Positions 11,101-19,200 of a stretch of 64,000 bases of DNA are shown in pieces. Each line of letters opens with the position of its first letter. Position 1 is the stretch's first letter. The DNA lies in contig CAVVKG010000009.1 in the NCBI GenBank assembly GCA_963748925.1, positions 248,001 to 312,000 of the forward strand, given 5' to 3'. Below the pieces are notes generated by a model, which was given only the letters and a program-made list of their open reading frames with translations, was not told where the DNA came from and searched no databases. Origin of the DNA: Cryomorpha sp963748925 (lineage in GTDB: Bacteria > Bacteroidota > Bacteroidia > Flavobacteriales_D > Cryomorphaceae). The position numbers and the translations under genes were made by a program.

Positions 11101-12791
11101 AAAAGCGACCCACTCACATTTGAAGTTGCCACCACATCTTTGGCAATACCGATATCGGCGGGGCAAAGTGTAATGTCAACATTGAAAGATTGTTCTGAAA
11201 AGTTACATCCGAAGAGCGTTCCTGAAACGGTGTATTTTCCCGGAGAGGATACGTCTAATTCATTGGAGCTTGCGCCGGGAATGACAATTCCATCTCGCCT
11301 CCATTGGTAATTATCAAAGCCGGTGGCCGTTAAAATTACCGGTAGGTTATCCGGAATACAAGTGCTGGCATCGTAACCGTTTGGCGATTCAATAACTGGC
11401 GCAGTTGTAAAGCCGGAAAAGAATCCGGCACCACCTACAGCTCCGCTCTCGATAGTTAGCGAAACACGAATAGGTCGCGGACTTTCTACAGATACATCTC
11501 CTGTGTAACCAGAGAGTTTGTACGTTACATAGTTGACATTTCCGGAAACGGGTTGCGCGCTGGATGTAACATCCGTAGTAACTCCAGAATTGTTCGTTAC
11601 GGTTACCGTTGCTCCTGTTTCAGCAATGATTTGAATAACCGCGTTACCCAATTGGGTAATATTTGGTAAGTCTACATTGGTACCTCCCAGGCAAAGAATG
11701 GGAGGCATATAATTCATTCCAAGCTGTTTTTCTGCTCCGGGATCTGCACTTCCATTTAATCCCTGGTAAACATATACAGGTTGATTAGCAGTAAGGTACA
11801 TGTTTTGATTTGTTGTATAATAACTCGCGTCTAAGCGGAAGTATTCTCCGGCGTTCAATGGCGAAGGGTTTGCCGGAGAAGTGTTGCCATTTATAAAAAT
11901 GTTTGTACCGTCTGTGTGGGCTACAACTATTACGTTTTCATTGGCAACACCTTGACCTTTGATCAAAATATATTCGAATCCGGTTTCCTCGATAGAAGCA
12001 ATTTGATCGAGACCTATATCACGACCGGCGTTAGCTCCTCCCGGACTTCCGGCAAGCCAGGATCCGGAGTTGACTACAATGTCTTTATCAGATGAGATGC
12101 GCGTTCCATTTACATCGTTTAAGTTTGCTGCTGCAATATTTGCGAAAGCTGAAAGCACGTAGGATTGACCTGCATTTAGCATTACGGATATTTCACCGCT
12201 ACCTTCAGAGACGTTTTGAAAATCTACTCCTCCAAAATCACTGACAGTGACAGAAGTACTGTCTTTTGTAGCCATGAAACTAATTACATGTGCCTTTCTT
12301 CCTAGTTCGGCGGAAGTATTGTAGATGTGTCCTGAGCGAAACTCTTTTCCGAAGCCGGCCTGACCTTTAGAAGTTAAAAAACCTGCCTGGGCACTTTCGT
12401 CAATTCGGATTCCCGTGAAGAAGGCTTTGTTTGCTGTAAGGATTAGTCCTTCATCGCTTAGCACAGTAGCAAGCTGAGCATCCGTAACTAGAAATTTTGT
12501 GCCCGGCCCTTTCGTGGCTGTGGCTTCTGAGCTCAAGGCAATAGATGCAGATGAATTTCTGCTAATCGTAACCGGTGAAAAGGAAAGCTCTGCTCCCGAC
12601 CCATCGGTAATGGTTACCTGAAAAGGGGTTGTTTGGGGTGTGCTGAGTATAAGATAAATATCTTCTCCGGCATCTTCGGCCCGGTCTTCGCGACCGTAAA
12701 AAGGCGGGATATAATGCTGTGTGTCAAGCTGGGCATGTACCGAAACGAAAGAAACTAAAAATAGAATAATCGTGGTAATTCTAATTCTCAT
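5142..12791 (-). CDS. Giant SprB-like surface adhesin with 13 Ig-like repeats and gliding-motility C-terminal domain
   Basis: 2549 residues with signal peptide (cleavage near VHAQ). Order: an N-terminal IgGFc-binding-like region (about 60-470), a DUF11-like domain (about 545-700), an Ig-like segment, thirteen 97-residue bacterial Ig-like repeats (895-2155), two further Ig-like modules, a run of calcium-binding thrombospondin type 3 repeats (about 2350-2455; DTDGDGVPDD, DSDGDGIPDY), and a C-terminal domain of the gliding-motility/CHU_C type (LTPNGD, VQVFNRWGNQIFEVNGY, EGTYFYLIDL, ending FIVLKR). The last is the type B T9SS signal. It is the first gene of an operon with the PorP/SprF-like and PorE-like genes. 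The likely role is a long, calcium-stiffened cell-surface adhesin for attachment or gliding; motility itself cannot be deduced. The ten central repeats are nearly identical and prone to assembly collapse. Confidence 0.9.
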   Translation of the reverse strand: MRIRITTIILFLVSFVSVHAQLDTQHYIPPFYGREDRAEDAGEDIYLILSTPQTTPFQVTITDGSGAELSFSPVTISRNSSASIALSSEATATKGPGTKFLVTDAQLATVLSDEGLILTANKAFFTGIRIDESAQAGFLTSKGQAGFGKEFRSGHIYNTSAELGRKAHVISFMATKDSTSVTVSDFGGVDFQNVSEGSGEISVMLNAGQSYVLSAFANIAAANLNDVNGTRISSDKDIVVNSGSWLAGSPGGANAGRDIGLDQIASIEETGFEYILIKGQGVANENVIVVAHTDGTNIFINGNTSPANPSPLNAGEYFRLDASYYTTNQNMYLTANQPVYVYQGLNGSADPGAEKQLGMNYMPPILCLGGTNVDLPNITQLGNAVIQIIAETGATVTVTNNSGVTTDVTSSAQPVSGNVNYVTYKLSGYTGDVSVESPRPIRVSLTIESGAVGGAGFFSGFTTAPVIESPNGYDASTCIPDNLPVILTATGFDNYQWRRDGIVIPGASSNELDVSSPGKYTVSGTLFGCNFSEQSFNVDITLCPADIGIAKDVVATSNVSGSLFDVDFQLVLTNYSPTNPAPFLQIMDDLISGLPAGATATMQVAPSIISGSFSQGGINPGYNGDTDKVMLQTSLTGDDTHLSANASVTIAYTVRIDVSAATSPSYSSQAVATNAESGPNDGVSIAFSNQDFSDFGSNPDPDGDGDPTEPGENDQTIICIGNTQVSYPAETYYSSGTDPVAVINGLSGGEFSAPNGLEIDPVTGQIDLSVSIVNTYTVTYSFGGSCPVTTDVNIELNAPEEPTVNPQITNNPLPSISGSANLSPGDIFTVEVNSVTYTLGDGNLSISGTTWVLAIPSGDEIGNGIYEVIASIDNGVTVVQDLSTDELLIDISSPATAILNAPAIVNTLSLYTVTIQFTEDINGFDITDITVSNGTKSNFIALDAQTFTVNITPNGNGDIIVNVPAGAGQDDAGNGNTAAPQAITEYDAIAPTADITGEPTIVNSTDPYDITIEFSESVTGFVISDIVVANGSATDFTDNGDGTFTVEMTPDGNGDITVDVAAGVAQDAAENDNTAATQAITTFDATAPTTDITGEPSIVNSTDPYDITIEFSETVTGFIISDIVVANGSATDFTDNGDGTFTVEITPDGNGDITVDIAAGVAQDAAENDNTAATQAVTLFDATAPTTDITGEPTIVNSTDPYDITIEFSESVTSFIISDIVVANGSATDFTDNGDGTFTVEITPDGNGDITIDIAAGVAQDAAGNDNTAAAQAVTIWDTGNPSVDITGEPSIVNSADPYEITIEFSENVTGFDISDIVVANGSATDFTDNGDGTFTVEITPDGNGDITVDIAAGVAQDAAGNDNTAATQAVTIFDATAPTADITGEPTIVNSTDPYDITIEFSESVTGFVISDIVVANGSATGFTDNGDGTFTVEITPDGNGDITVDIAAGVAQDAAGNDNTAATQAVTIFDATAPTTDITGEPSIVNSADPYEITIEFSEIVTGFDISDIVVANGSATDFTDNGDGTFTVEITPDGNGDITVDIAAGVAQDAAGNDNTAATQAITLFDATAPTADITGEPTIVNSADPYEITIEFSEIVTGFDISDIVVANGSATGFTDNGDGTFTVEITPDGNGDITVDIAAGVAQDAAGNDNTASAQALTIWDTGNPSVDISGEPSIVNSADPYDITIEFSEIVTGFDISDIVVANGTATDFIDNGDGTFTVEITPDGNGNITVDIAAGVAQDAAGNDNTASAQALTIWDTGNPSVDISGEPSIVNSTDPYDITIEFSEIVTGFDISDIVVANGSATSFTDNGDGTFTVEITPDGNGDITVDIAAGVAQDAAGNDNTAASQAVTIWDTGNPSVDITGEPSIVNSIDPYDITIEFSESVTGFDISDIVVANGSATSFTDNGDGTFTVEITPDGNGDITVDIAAGVAQDAAGNDNTAAIQAITIWDTESPATTIANTPEFVNSIDPLIFQVEFTESVNGFELDDILVVNGSVSDLINNGDNTYAVTLTPDGNGNITIDINSGIAQDAAGNGNTAAEQALILFSTEQPTVQILNAPDLVNSTDPYTVVIAFSEVVTGFELEDISLTNGAATDLFDNGDGTFSANIAPDGNGDITIGIAEGIALSSMENGNLPADPVTTLFDIEAPEVPTVNNLVSQDGLPVVTGTWSINDAVSLTIAANNIVYELENNIELSSDELGNWTLDLSGLTDPLQPGTYDIIASNTDLAGNTSTDQTSNELEVLFPIELVAPTVNPLLSEDGLPVIDGTWDQENATTLTAIVNEITYELGVDPEFGTDFSGNWTLDLSGLESPLPNGVYEVEVTNSIENGASATDLTANELTVSVDTDGDGVPDDIEIGVDPDNPIDTDGDGDPDYDDEDDDGDGINTSDEDINGDGDPTNDDSDGDGIPDYLDTDDDNDGIATIDETAFGDCDNDGIVNYLDPNPCDLIPGKGLTPNGDSKNPVWTIEGIEGYPKNNVQVFNRWGNQIFEVNGYNNRDKSWAGQAGGKLLLSGTEAPEGTYFYLIDLKDGADPLTGFIVLKR
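6327..10109 (-). repeat. Thirteen in-frame 291-bp tandem repeats inside the adhesin gene
   Basis: Each unit encodes exactly 97 residues. Units 2-11 (9818 down to 6909) are near-identical at both protein and DNA level; unit 1 (9819-10109) and units 12-13 (6327-6908) have the same length but are diverged. Typical core: ITGEPSIVNSTDPYDITIEF. Two linker types alternate irregularly: FDATAP and WDTGNP. Since length is kept at 291 bp even in the diverged units, expansion is by unequal exchange of whole domains. Confidence 0.95.
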
Positions 12792-13114
12792 GTGGCAATA
12801 ATTTAAGGGAGGTTTGTACTTCTATTAAGTTGTTTTTACGCTACTTAAATTCTAAAGGGTTCAAGAAAATTCTTTTTTTAATATGTAAAACAGAGGGTTT
12901 TCGACGAATAGGCCGGAAGGCATGACGAGAACTGGAATTTTTATAGATAAAAAATCGGAAGATCAACCGTAAATCAGGCTTTACTGAGACTCCGGCAGTT
13001 CTTTTTTGCTGTAGGGCAGTCATTTAACTCTTGCGGCATGTTGGTAAATGTGTAAATTGTGGTCCAAATGAATATCTAAAGTCGAACCAGGGATTTATTG
13101 ATTGAGCAAGAGCT
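12792..13114. other. Divergent intergenic region, no gene supported
   Basis: This 323-bp stretch separates the minus-strand adhesin operon from the plus-strand TMEM175-like gene and must hold promoters for both. I find no clear TTTG/TAnnTTTG pair and no hairpin. A 60-codon open frame on the minus strand has a basic, low-complexity composition and no recognisable domain, so I leave it out. Confidence 0.5.
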
Positions 13115-13732
13115 ATGAACAAACTATTTTACGAAAAGGGGAGGGTAAAAAACTTTAACGATGCCGTATTTTCGATAGCGATGACGTTGTTGGTTTTGGA
13201 AATCACCATTCCATCAGCTCAGGCCGTAAATGAATACGGAACAATGCGAGTATTAAGTAGCCTTTTGGCCAGTTTTATTGGTTTGGCGGTAAGCTTTTTA
13301 GTAACTGCTTTATACTGGGTTTCTCACTTACGCATTATGCAATATGTTACGCATATAAGCCACAAACTTCTTTGGACCAACATTTTACTATTGCTTTTTA
13401 TTGTGTTGCTTCCTTTTTCAACAGCCTTTTATGTGCAAGGAATAAATTATGTGGGGCCATTTGTCTTTTACTGTATCAATCTTAGCTTCATAGGGTTATT
13501 TAATTTCCTTATGGTTTCGCAAATAATGCGTAGCGGTTACAGAAAAAAAGAACTTACCTTAAATCAATTAAGGTGGAATAGAGCAAGAGCACTTAACCCA
13601 TTGATTATATGGATTCTTGCAGGAGCTTTGGCTTTTGTGCTTCCCAACATTGCACGATTTGTATTCTTTCTGATTTTTGTTATACAGCCTTTCCTTGACA
13701 GATATTACAAGAAGAAGGAAGCTATTAATTAG
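13115..13732 (+). CDS. TMEM175/DUF1211 family membrane protein (putative potassium channel)
   Basis: 205 residues, mostly hydrophobic, with about six membrane segments. The first helix carries the family signature RVKNFNDAVFSIAMTLLVLE, corresponding to the conserved (F/L)SDAVFAIA motif of bacterial TMEM175 proteins (DUF1211). Bacterial members are short, have one six-helix repeat per chain and form tetrameric potassium-permeable channels without the usual selectivity filter. The last codons lie within the left copy of a 41-bp direct repeat (13723-13763). The neighbouring gene on the other side of the inserted segment is on the opposite strand. Function as a channel is inferred from family; there is no local partner gene. 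Confidence 0.85.
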   Translation: MNKLFYEKGRVKNFNDAVFSIAMTLLVLEITIPSAQAVNEYGTMRVLSSLLASFIGLAVSFLVTALYWVSHLRIMQYVTHISHKLLWTNILLLLFIVLLPFSTAFYVQGINYVGPFVFYCINLSFIGLFNFLMVSQIMRSGYRKKELTLNQLRWNRARALNPLIIWILAGALAFVLPNIARFVFFLIFVIQPFLDRYYKKKEAIN

Positions 13733-13763
13733 TCATTTCTCTTTATGCAAGCGCATCCCACAA
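13723..13763. repeat. 41-bp direct repeat, left copy
   Basis: Identical over 41 bp to 15394-15434. It includes the last three codons and stop of the TMEM175-like gene and the last seven codons (…LWDALA) and stop of the gene that ends at 15414. The open frame ending at 13743 therefore carries a stray copy of that C-terminus. Confidence 0.95.
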
Positions 13764-13968
13764 AAACATAAAGATAACAGTCCTATGATTTGGTTTAAAT
13801 TTGGGATTGCTTCCTGTGGATAGAGTTATTAAAGCTGAGGTCGGCTGGAAGCAAGAATTTCGCTCCACACAAACATCTTGGGTTATAGTAATTATTTTCC
13901 AGGCTTGAATTAACTGGCTGATCGGCAAATGATCGGTTTCAGTCCGTATCAACTCAATATTATAAAGC

Positions 13969-15123
13969 TTACGATCGTTTTTTCTTATTTGCGGGTATAG
14001 TAATGGTAAAAGTAGTACCATGGCCCCAGTCGCTTTCCACATTCACCTGACCATCGTGAATGTCAACGATCTTTTTAACGATTGATAAGCCAAGACCAAA
14101 TCCTGTTTCGCCTTGCGTAGGGCGGGTTGAGCTTTTTTCAAAAGCGCTAAAAATATTAGCCAGCTCATTTTTTTTAATACCTTGACCTTCATCTATCACT
14201 TTGATGGTCAACTCTCCTTCGTCAGAGAAAAAATCCAGATGTATGGTACTTCCTGCATGTGAGAATTTCAACGCATTGCTAAAAATATTTATCACCACCT
14301 GCTCCATGCGATTTGAATCAAAAAAGGCTGTAGGGCTCTTGAAATCTGTATTAATTCGGAATGATACTGACTTTGCCCGTGCCTCTGATTCCAGATAATC
14401 TGATAGAGAAATCGCGAATTTTTTGAGCGTTACCTCGGTTTTTTCCAGGTTGAAACTACCATTTTGAATGGCCTCATAATTCAAGTAGTCATTTACAAGG
14501 ATATTCATTCGTTCAATGGTCATTTTAGCATTATTCACATAGTTCCTTATATCCTCTTTGTTGTCGGCACTTCCTATTAGCTCTAACAAACCGCTAATAT
14601 TGGAAATTGGCGAACGAAGATCGTGTGCCACCGTTGTCATCATACGGTTTTTATCATCGCTTAATCTGCGCAGCTTTTTATTGGTTTCTGCCAGAAGTTC
14701 TTTTCTAATACCCAGGCTTTCTCTATTTTTTTCTCTGTCGGTTACATCGTGCTGAATTCCCACGTAATGTGTGAGGTTTCCTGATTCATCAAAAATGGGA
14801 TTCAAATGAAGTTCATTCCAGAACCACTCCCCATTTTTTCGAAAATTCTGAAGAAGAACCTGACATGTCTTGCCGTTTTTAATTGCCTTTCTCATTACAT
14901 CCCGAGCTTCATTATTGGGTATTTCGCCCTGAAGAAACCGACAGTTTTTTCCTTCAACTTCCTCTTTGGTGTAACCAGTCATTACTGAGAAGGCCTGATT
15001 AACATAGATCAATGGCAAATCAGGTTTCCCATAATCGGCTAAAGTTATGCCCACTTCGGTATGGTTTAAGGCCTTTAGTATCAACTCAAGATATTCTGCT
15101 GAGTTTATAGTTTGTTTTTTCAT
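13969..15123 (-). CDS. LOV-domain blue-light sensor histidine kinase
   Basis: 384 residues, no signal peptide or membrane helix, so cytoplasmic. Residues ~15-128 form a LOV-type PAS domain: the photoactive-cysteine motif is GKNCRFLQG with Cys61, and the flavin contacts Asn93 (NFRKNGEWFWNEL), Asn103 and Gln124 (YVGIQHDVT) are all in place. A helical linker leads to a HisKA domain (TTVAHDLRSPIS, phosphoacceptor His167) and a HATPase_c domain with N box (INIFSNALKFS), G1 (DEGQGI) and G2 (GFGLGLSIVKKIV). This is the standard layout of LOV histidine kinases: blue light forms a flavin-cysteinyl adduct and alters kinase activity. No response regulator lies next to it, so the partner is elsewhere. 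The gene sits alone between two 41-bp direct repeats and may have been inserted. The domain call is firm; photochemistry is predicted. Confidence 0.93.
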   Translation of the reverse strand: MKKQTINSAEYLELILKALNHTEVGITLADYGKPDLPLIYVNQAFSVMTGYTKEEVEGKNCRFLQGEIPNNEARDVMRKAIKNGKTCQVLLQNFRKNGEWFWNELHLNPIFDESGNLTHYVGIQHDVTDREKNRESLGIRKELLAETNKKLRRLSDDKNRMMTTVAHDLRSPISNISGLLELIGSADNKEDIRNYVNNAKMTIERMNILVNDYLNYEAIQNGSFNLEKTEVTLKKFAISLSDYLESEARAKSVSFRINTDFKSPTAFFDSNRMEQVVINIFSNALKFSHAGSTIHLDFFSDEGELTIKVIDEGQGIKKNELANIFSAFEKSSTRPTQGETGFGLGLSIVKKIVDIHDGQVNVESDWGHGTTFTITIPANKKKRS

Positions 15124-15393
15124 TTTAAGTGTCTGTTTATGAGACTTGAGCGGAATTTATTTGCCTTTTTCACCTTCACCTGAAATTCACTATTTTTACG
15201 CAGAAAAGTAATATTACAATAAGTTATTTTAGAAAAAATATGAGCTTGAACGAAAAGAGCTATTTTTTTAACTATTTGTGACTATTTTTTGATTTCACAG
15301 AGTTATCTGTGCAAATACCATTTCAATGCTTTTGACAAGGCAATTTCTGAGGGTATCTCAATAGAGTTTGCCGATTTATATTTTAAAGGTAGG

Positions 15394-15434
15394 TATTAAT
15401 TAGTCATTTCTCTTTATGCAAGCGCATCCCACAA
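15394..15434. repeat. 41-bp direct repeat, right copy
   Basis: Identical to 13723-13763. It contains the true 3' end of the DUF4240-like gene. The 1.67 kb from one copy to the other carries only the LOV kinase and its flanks. Confidence 0.95.
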
Positions 15435-16097
15435 GGCCTGATAGCGGGTTGGCAGGTCTTTCTCCTGCCACTCTGCACCCGGCATTTTAAAAGGTTCAGC
15501 AAGGGGTGGCCTAGTGGGAATCAGGTTGTGAGTTTTGGCTGTGTACACATCGCTGATTAAATCTTCGATTGTGCGTATTTCAATATTATTGAATTCTTTG
15601 CCGATAAGTAATGCAGGGTTATGGCAGGCATTCTTAAAGAACACCTCTCCTCTAAACATGAAAATATTCATCAGCAATATAGTAAACTGCATATCGCTGT
15701 TTTTGAAAAAAAGGGTAGATGCGGCGGTAAGGTCGTAGTTTAAGTTTTCAAGCAATAGTCGATGGTAGAGATTGTCTAACCGAATCAGTTCATCAGGTTC
15801 TTTTTGTGAAAGGGTATCTCTAAAAAGTCCCAGCTTGAATTGGTAACCATCTTTTGCTCTTTCAACAACGTTGTCAATAATTTTCCAGAATTCGGTTTCG
15901 TCAAATTCTTCTAAATCTACCCGTTCCCGCCGCGACTCAAGGAGGCGTTTGAGTTCAGCTTTTCTACGTTCCTCAATCTGTACGTCATGATCAGATTTAT
16001 CACTTGCCTGATTGTAATAGCGAATAAGTGCCATAACGATTACTACCACTATTGTGATTAACCCCGGAAAATAGCCGAATAAGAGGATTGACAGCAT
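15414..16097 (-). CDS. DUF4240-like protein with N-terminal membrane anchor
   Basis: I choose the ATG at 16097 (227 residues) because it opens directly into a hydrophobic helix (LFGYFPGLITIVVVIVMALI); an upstream TTG would add 16 polar residues. After a charged linker, residues ~60-175 resemble DUF4240: the segment starts EFWKIIDNVVERA, passes through a mostly helical region with LYHRLLLENLNYDLTAAS, and includes FRGEVFFKNACHNPALL. DUF4240 proteins are usually cytoplasmic and of unknown function; a membrane anchor is unusual. The C-terminus (WDALA) is duplicated at 13743. Without the intervening segment this gene would converge on the TMEM175-like gene with 10 bp between stops. The family assignment is moderate. 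Confidence 0.65.
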   Translation of the reverse strand: MLSILLFGYFPGLITIVVVIVMALIRYYNQASDKSDHDVQIEERRKAELKRLLESRRERVDLEEFDETEFWKIIDNVVERAKDGYQFKLGLFRDTLSQKEPDELIRLDNLYHRLLLENLNYDLTAASTLFFKNSDMQFTILLMNIFMFRGEVFFKNACHNPALLIGKEFNNIEIRTIEDLISDVYTAKTHNLIPTRPPLAEPFKMPGAEWQEKDLPTRYQALWDALA

Positions 16098-16204
16098 AGC
16101 ATCTGTTTGAGCTCGCAATATAATTCTTGCGATTTGGTTATGCAATCAATCAATTAATAACAACATTTGGTAAAGCGTATGCCCGAAGCTTTTAAATTCG
16201 CAGC

Positions 16205-19200
16205 ATGGTTTTGATAGATGGTCGGATAGAAGGCTTTTTTAATAGAAGTGTATCTCCCGAGGTGCTTGAACGTGGTCGCACATATTACCTTTCAGATAAG
16301 GTAGAGGGTGTTTCTATAAAGCCACTTCAAAAGAATATTTTTTTCACGGTAAAGGGAACAGCGGTTTATCAAGTTCTATTGAATCTGGATATTCATTCTA
16401 TAAAATTAGTCTACCAGATGGGGTGCAACTGTCCGTATACCGGAGAGGGAGCTTGTAAACATATTGCAGCCGCGGCATTTTGGATCAAGGAAAATTGGGA
16501 TAAGGTAAGCCTGTGTTTTGATAATAATCAGGAGTATACCTGGCCAGAAATAGCTGAATTTGAACACGCCTCGATAGAAGAGACAAATGGCGGCTGGTTG
16601 ATAAAGAATTTTGAATCTTTTAAGAGAGATTCTTTATACCGATCTATTTACAAAAGGAGTATTCCTGATTTGCGTGATTACACGATCCACCAAACGGGTA
16701 AAGGTCGCTATGAAATCACACTCGCCATAAGGAAAACTTATTTTTACACTCAGGCAGAAATTTTTACTCTTACCGCTGTTTCTGATAATATTGATCTGAA
16801 AATATCCTGTGTGTGTGATCATAATCCCAAGCGCTTTTGCGATCATATTGCCGCATTTCTATACGAAGTAGCAGGAAAGAATATGAGAGCACTTTTTAAA
16901 GATTTAGACGAAGACTTTATTAAGAAAAAGGGTGCGGAAATGGTTGCAAATTACGGTTTTGATAAAAGCTCTAATTGGTCAGACTATTTTGAGATTGGAT
17001 TTTTGGATAATGTAAAAACCCTGGTTCCAAAGCAATCGCTGTCCAATTTGATATCTCCGGAATTGTGGAGTTTAGAGAATCCCGGTAGCGCATTTACGGC
17101 AAACCCAAATCACGAATTGCGGGTAGTTTCCGAGAGTGATCAGCAGGATTATGAAATGGGGTTTTATTTTGAATTTGATCGTTTTGATAGCGACTTTAGC
17201 TTGATTCCGCTCGTGGCGCGACCCAATAAAAGGGGAGTGCCTATGTCTATTGGTTTTAAGGATTATGATAAGATTGGCTATCACGATCATGTAGTAAAGC
17301 TTAATAGAGATGTCTCGCTTTTAGCTTTGTGCAATGCGCTGAGCGTGAGCTTCGGAACTGAAGCAGCAGATGAGAAAATCAAGTATTTACTTGAGTATAA
17401 AAGGGTACTTGAAGAGCACCCCAATATTTATTTAAATTCGTCTTCTTCGCGGCAGGGTTTTCGCAAGGGAGACCTTATCCCGGTGAGATTTCAATCGGCT
17501 CCACCCCGATTAAAATATATCCTTACCGAGAAGGAAGGGTTTGTAGAAATTCGGGTAGCGTTTAATCAGGGTGGCGAAGAAGTGTTTCTCAATGAAGATA
17601 ATTGCGAAGACTTGCACAGAAATTTCCTGAAATCCGGAGCGTTCGTTTATCTTCTCATTTCAGATACGGATATTAACCATATCAGAAGCGCCAGGAAGCT
17701 GGATGGTAAGATGGTTGCCTTGAGCAAATTGCCAGATCTTTTTGAGAAATACCTCAGCTATGCCCTGAAAACGAGCGATGTAGAATTTATTGATTTTAAA
17801 AAATATCCCGTGAGCAGTCAAACTCTTCCGGCTCTTGCCAAAGAAATTTACCTTTCTGAAGTAGGCAATTTTGTGCTTTTGCGGCCATTTATTCGTTACG
17901 AAAACGATTACCTTATGGATGCCCTCACGCAGGAAAGCGCATGGGAGGCAAGCGAAACGGGTATTGTGCAAACCGCTCAGGATGCTACATCTGCGGAAGA
18001 TTTCAGAAAGGAACTTTGCGAAATATATCCTCCCTTTCAAGATCAGTTTTCGCGGACAGATTACCTGCATATCAGCTACCGTGACTTACTGCGAGACAAT
18101 ATTTTCACAGAACTTTTTAGAAAGTTTGATGCATTTAATATCAAGGTTTTTGGTCTGCGTGATTTGAAGGGACTTAGGATAAACCCATATCCGGGAAAAG
18201 TGGTTTACGCCGTAAAATCAGGGATTGATTGGTTTGAGGTAGAGGCAAAAATTATTTTTGGTGATATTGAGATTGGGATAGATCAGCTTAAAAAACGTTT
18301 CATTCCGGGTAGCGAGTATATTGAGTTAAGCGACGGCACTAAAGGACTTATACCAACTGAATGGCTTAAGAAGCTGGAGCGATTGTTTGAGAGTGGAGAA
18401 TTGAAAGGAGATAAATTATTGGTTTCTAATAAGAAGTTTACCTTGGTAGATGAGCTCTTTGACGAGCTTGACGATGAGGTAAACCTGGAAATTCAGGATA
18501 AGCGATCGAAACTTTTGAACTTTGATAAGATTCAAAAACACCATTTGCCGAAAGGCATAAAAGGAACCTTGAGACACTACCAGGAAGATGGGTTTCAATG
18601 GCTCTGCTTTCTTGACGAATTTCAATGGGGTGGAATTTTGGCAGATGATATGGGGCTAGGGAAAACGCTGCAGGTGATTACTTTTCTCAAGTATATCATT
18701 TCAAAAAAGAAAGAACCCAATCTGATTATCGTACCTACCTCGCTTCTCTTTAACTGGGAAAATGAGATCAAGAAGTTTGCACCTTCGCTAAAAGTGCATT
18801 TCTATTATGGCAGTCAACGAATAAAATCAACTGATGATTTTAAGAAGTACGACATTGTTTTTACCAGCTATGGCCACGCCCTAAGTGATATTGAAGTACT
18901 GAAAGAGTATAAATTTAATTATGTAATTCTTGACGAATCTCAAGCTATTAAAAATCCGGCGAGCAAGCGATACAAGGCTGTGCGTTTGCTTAAAGCGAAT
19001 AATCGAATAGCCATGACGGGCACTCCCATAGAGAACAACACCTTTGATCTTTTCGCCCAAATGTCTTTTTTAAATCCGGGATTTCTTGGTGGAGCAAAGA
19101 ATTTTAAAAACGATTTTGCGAAAGCGATAGATACCGACCGCGATGAAATCAGAGCAGCTGAGTTGCAGCGATTAATCAAGCCATTTGTACTCAGACGCAC

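Noticed and set aside
12841..13023. A 60-residue open frame on the minus strand
   Set aside because: Basic, low-complexity, no start signal or domain; in a region that must hold two promoters.
13743..14042. A 99-residue open frame on the minus strand
   Set aside because: Its end is the left copy of the 41-bp repeat and the rest overlaps the LOV kinase 3' end in another frame; no domain.
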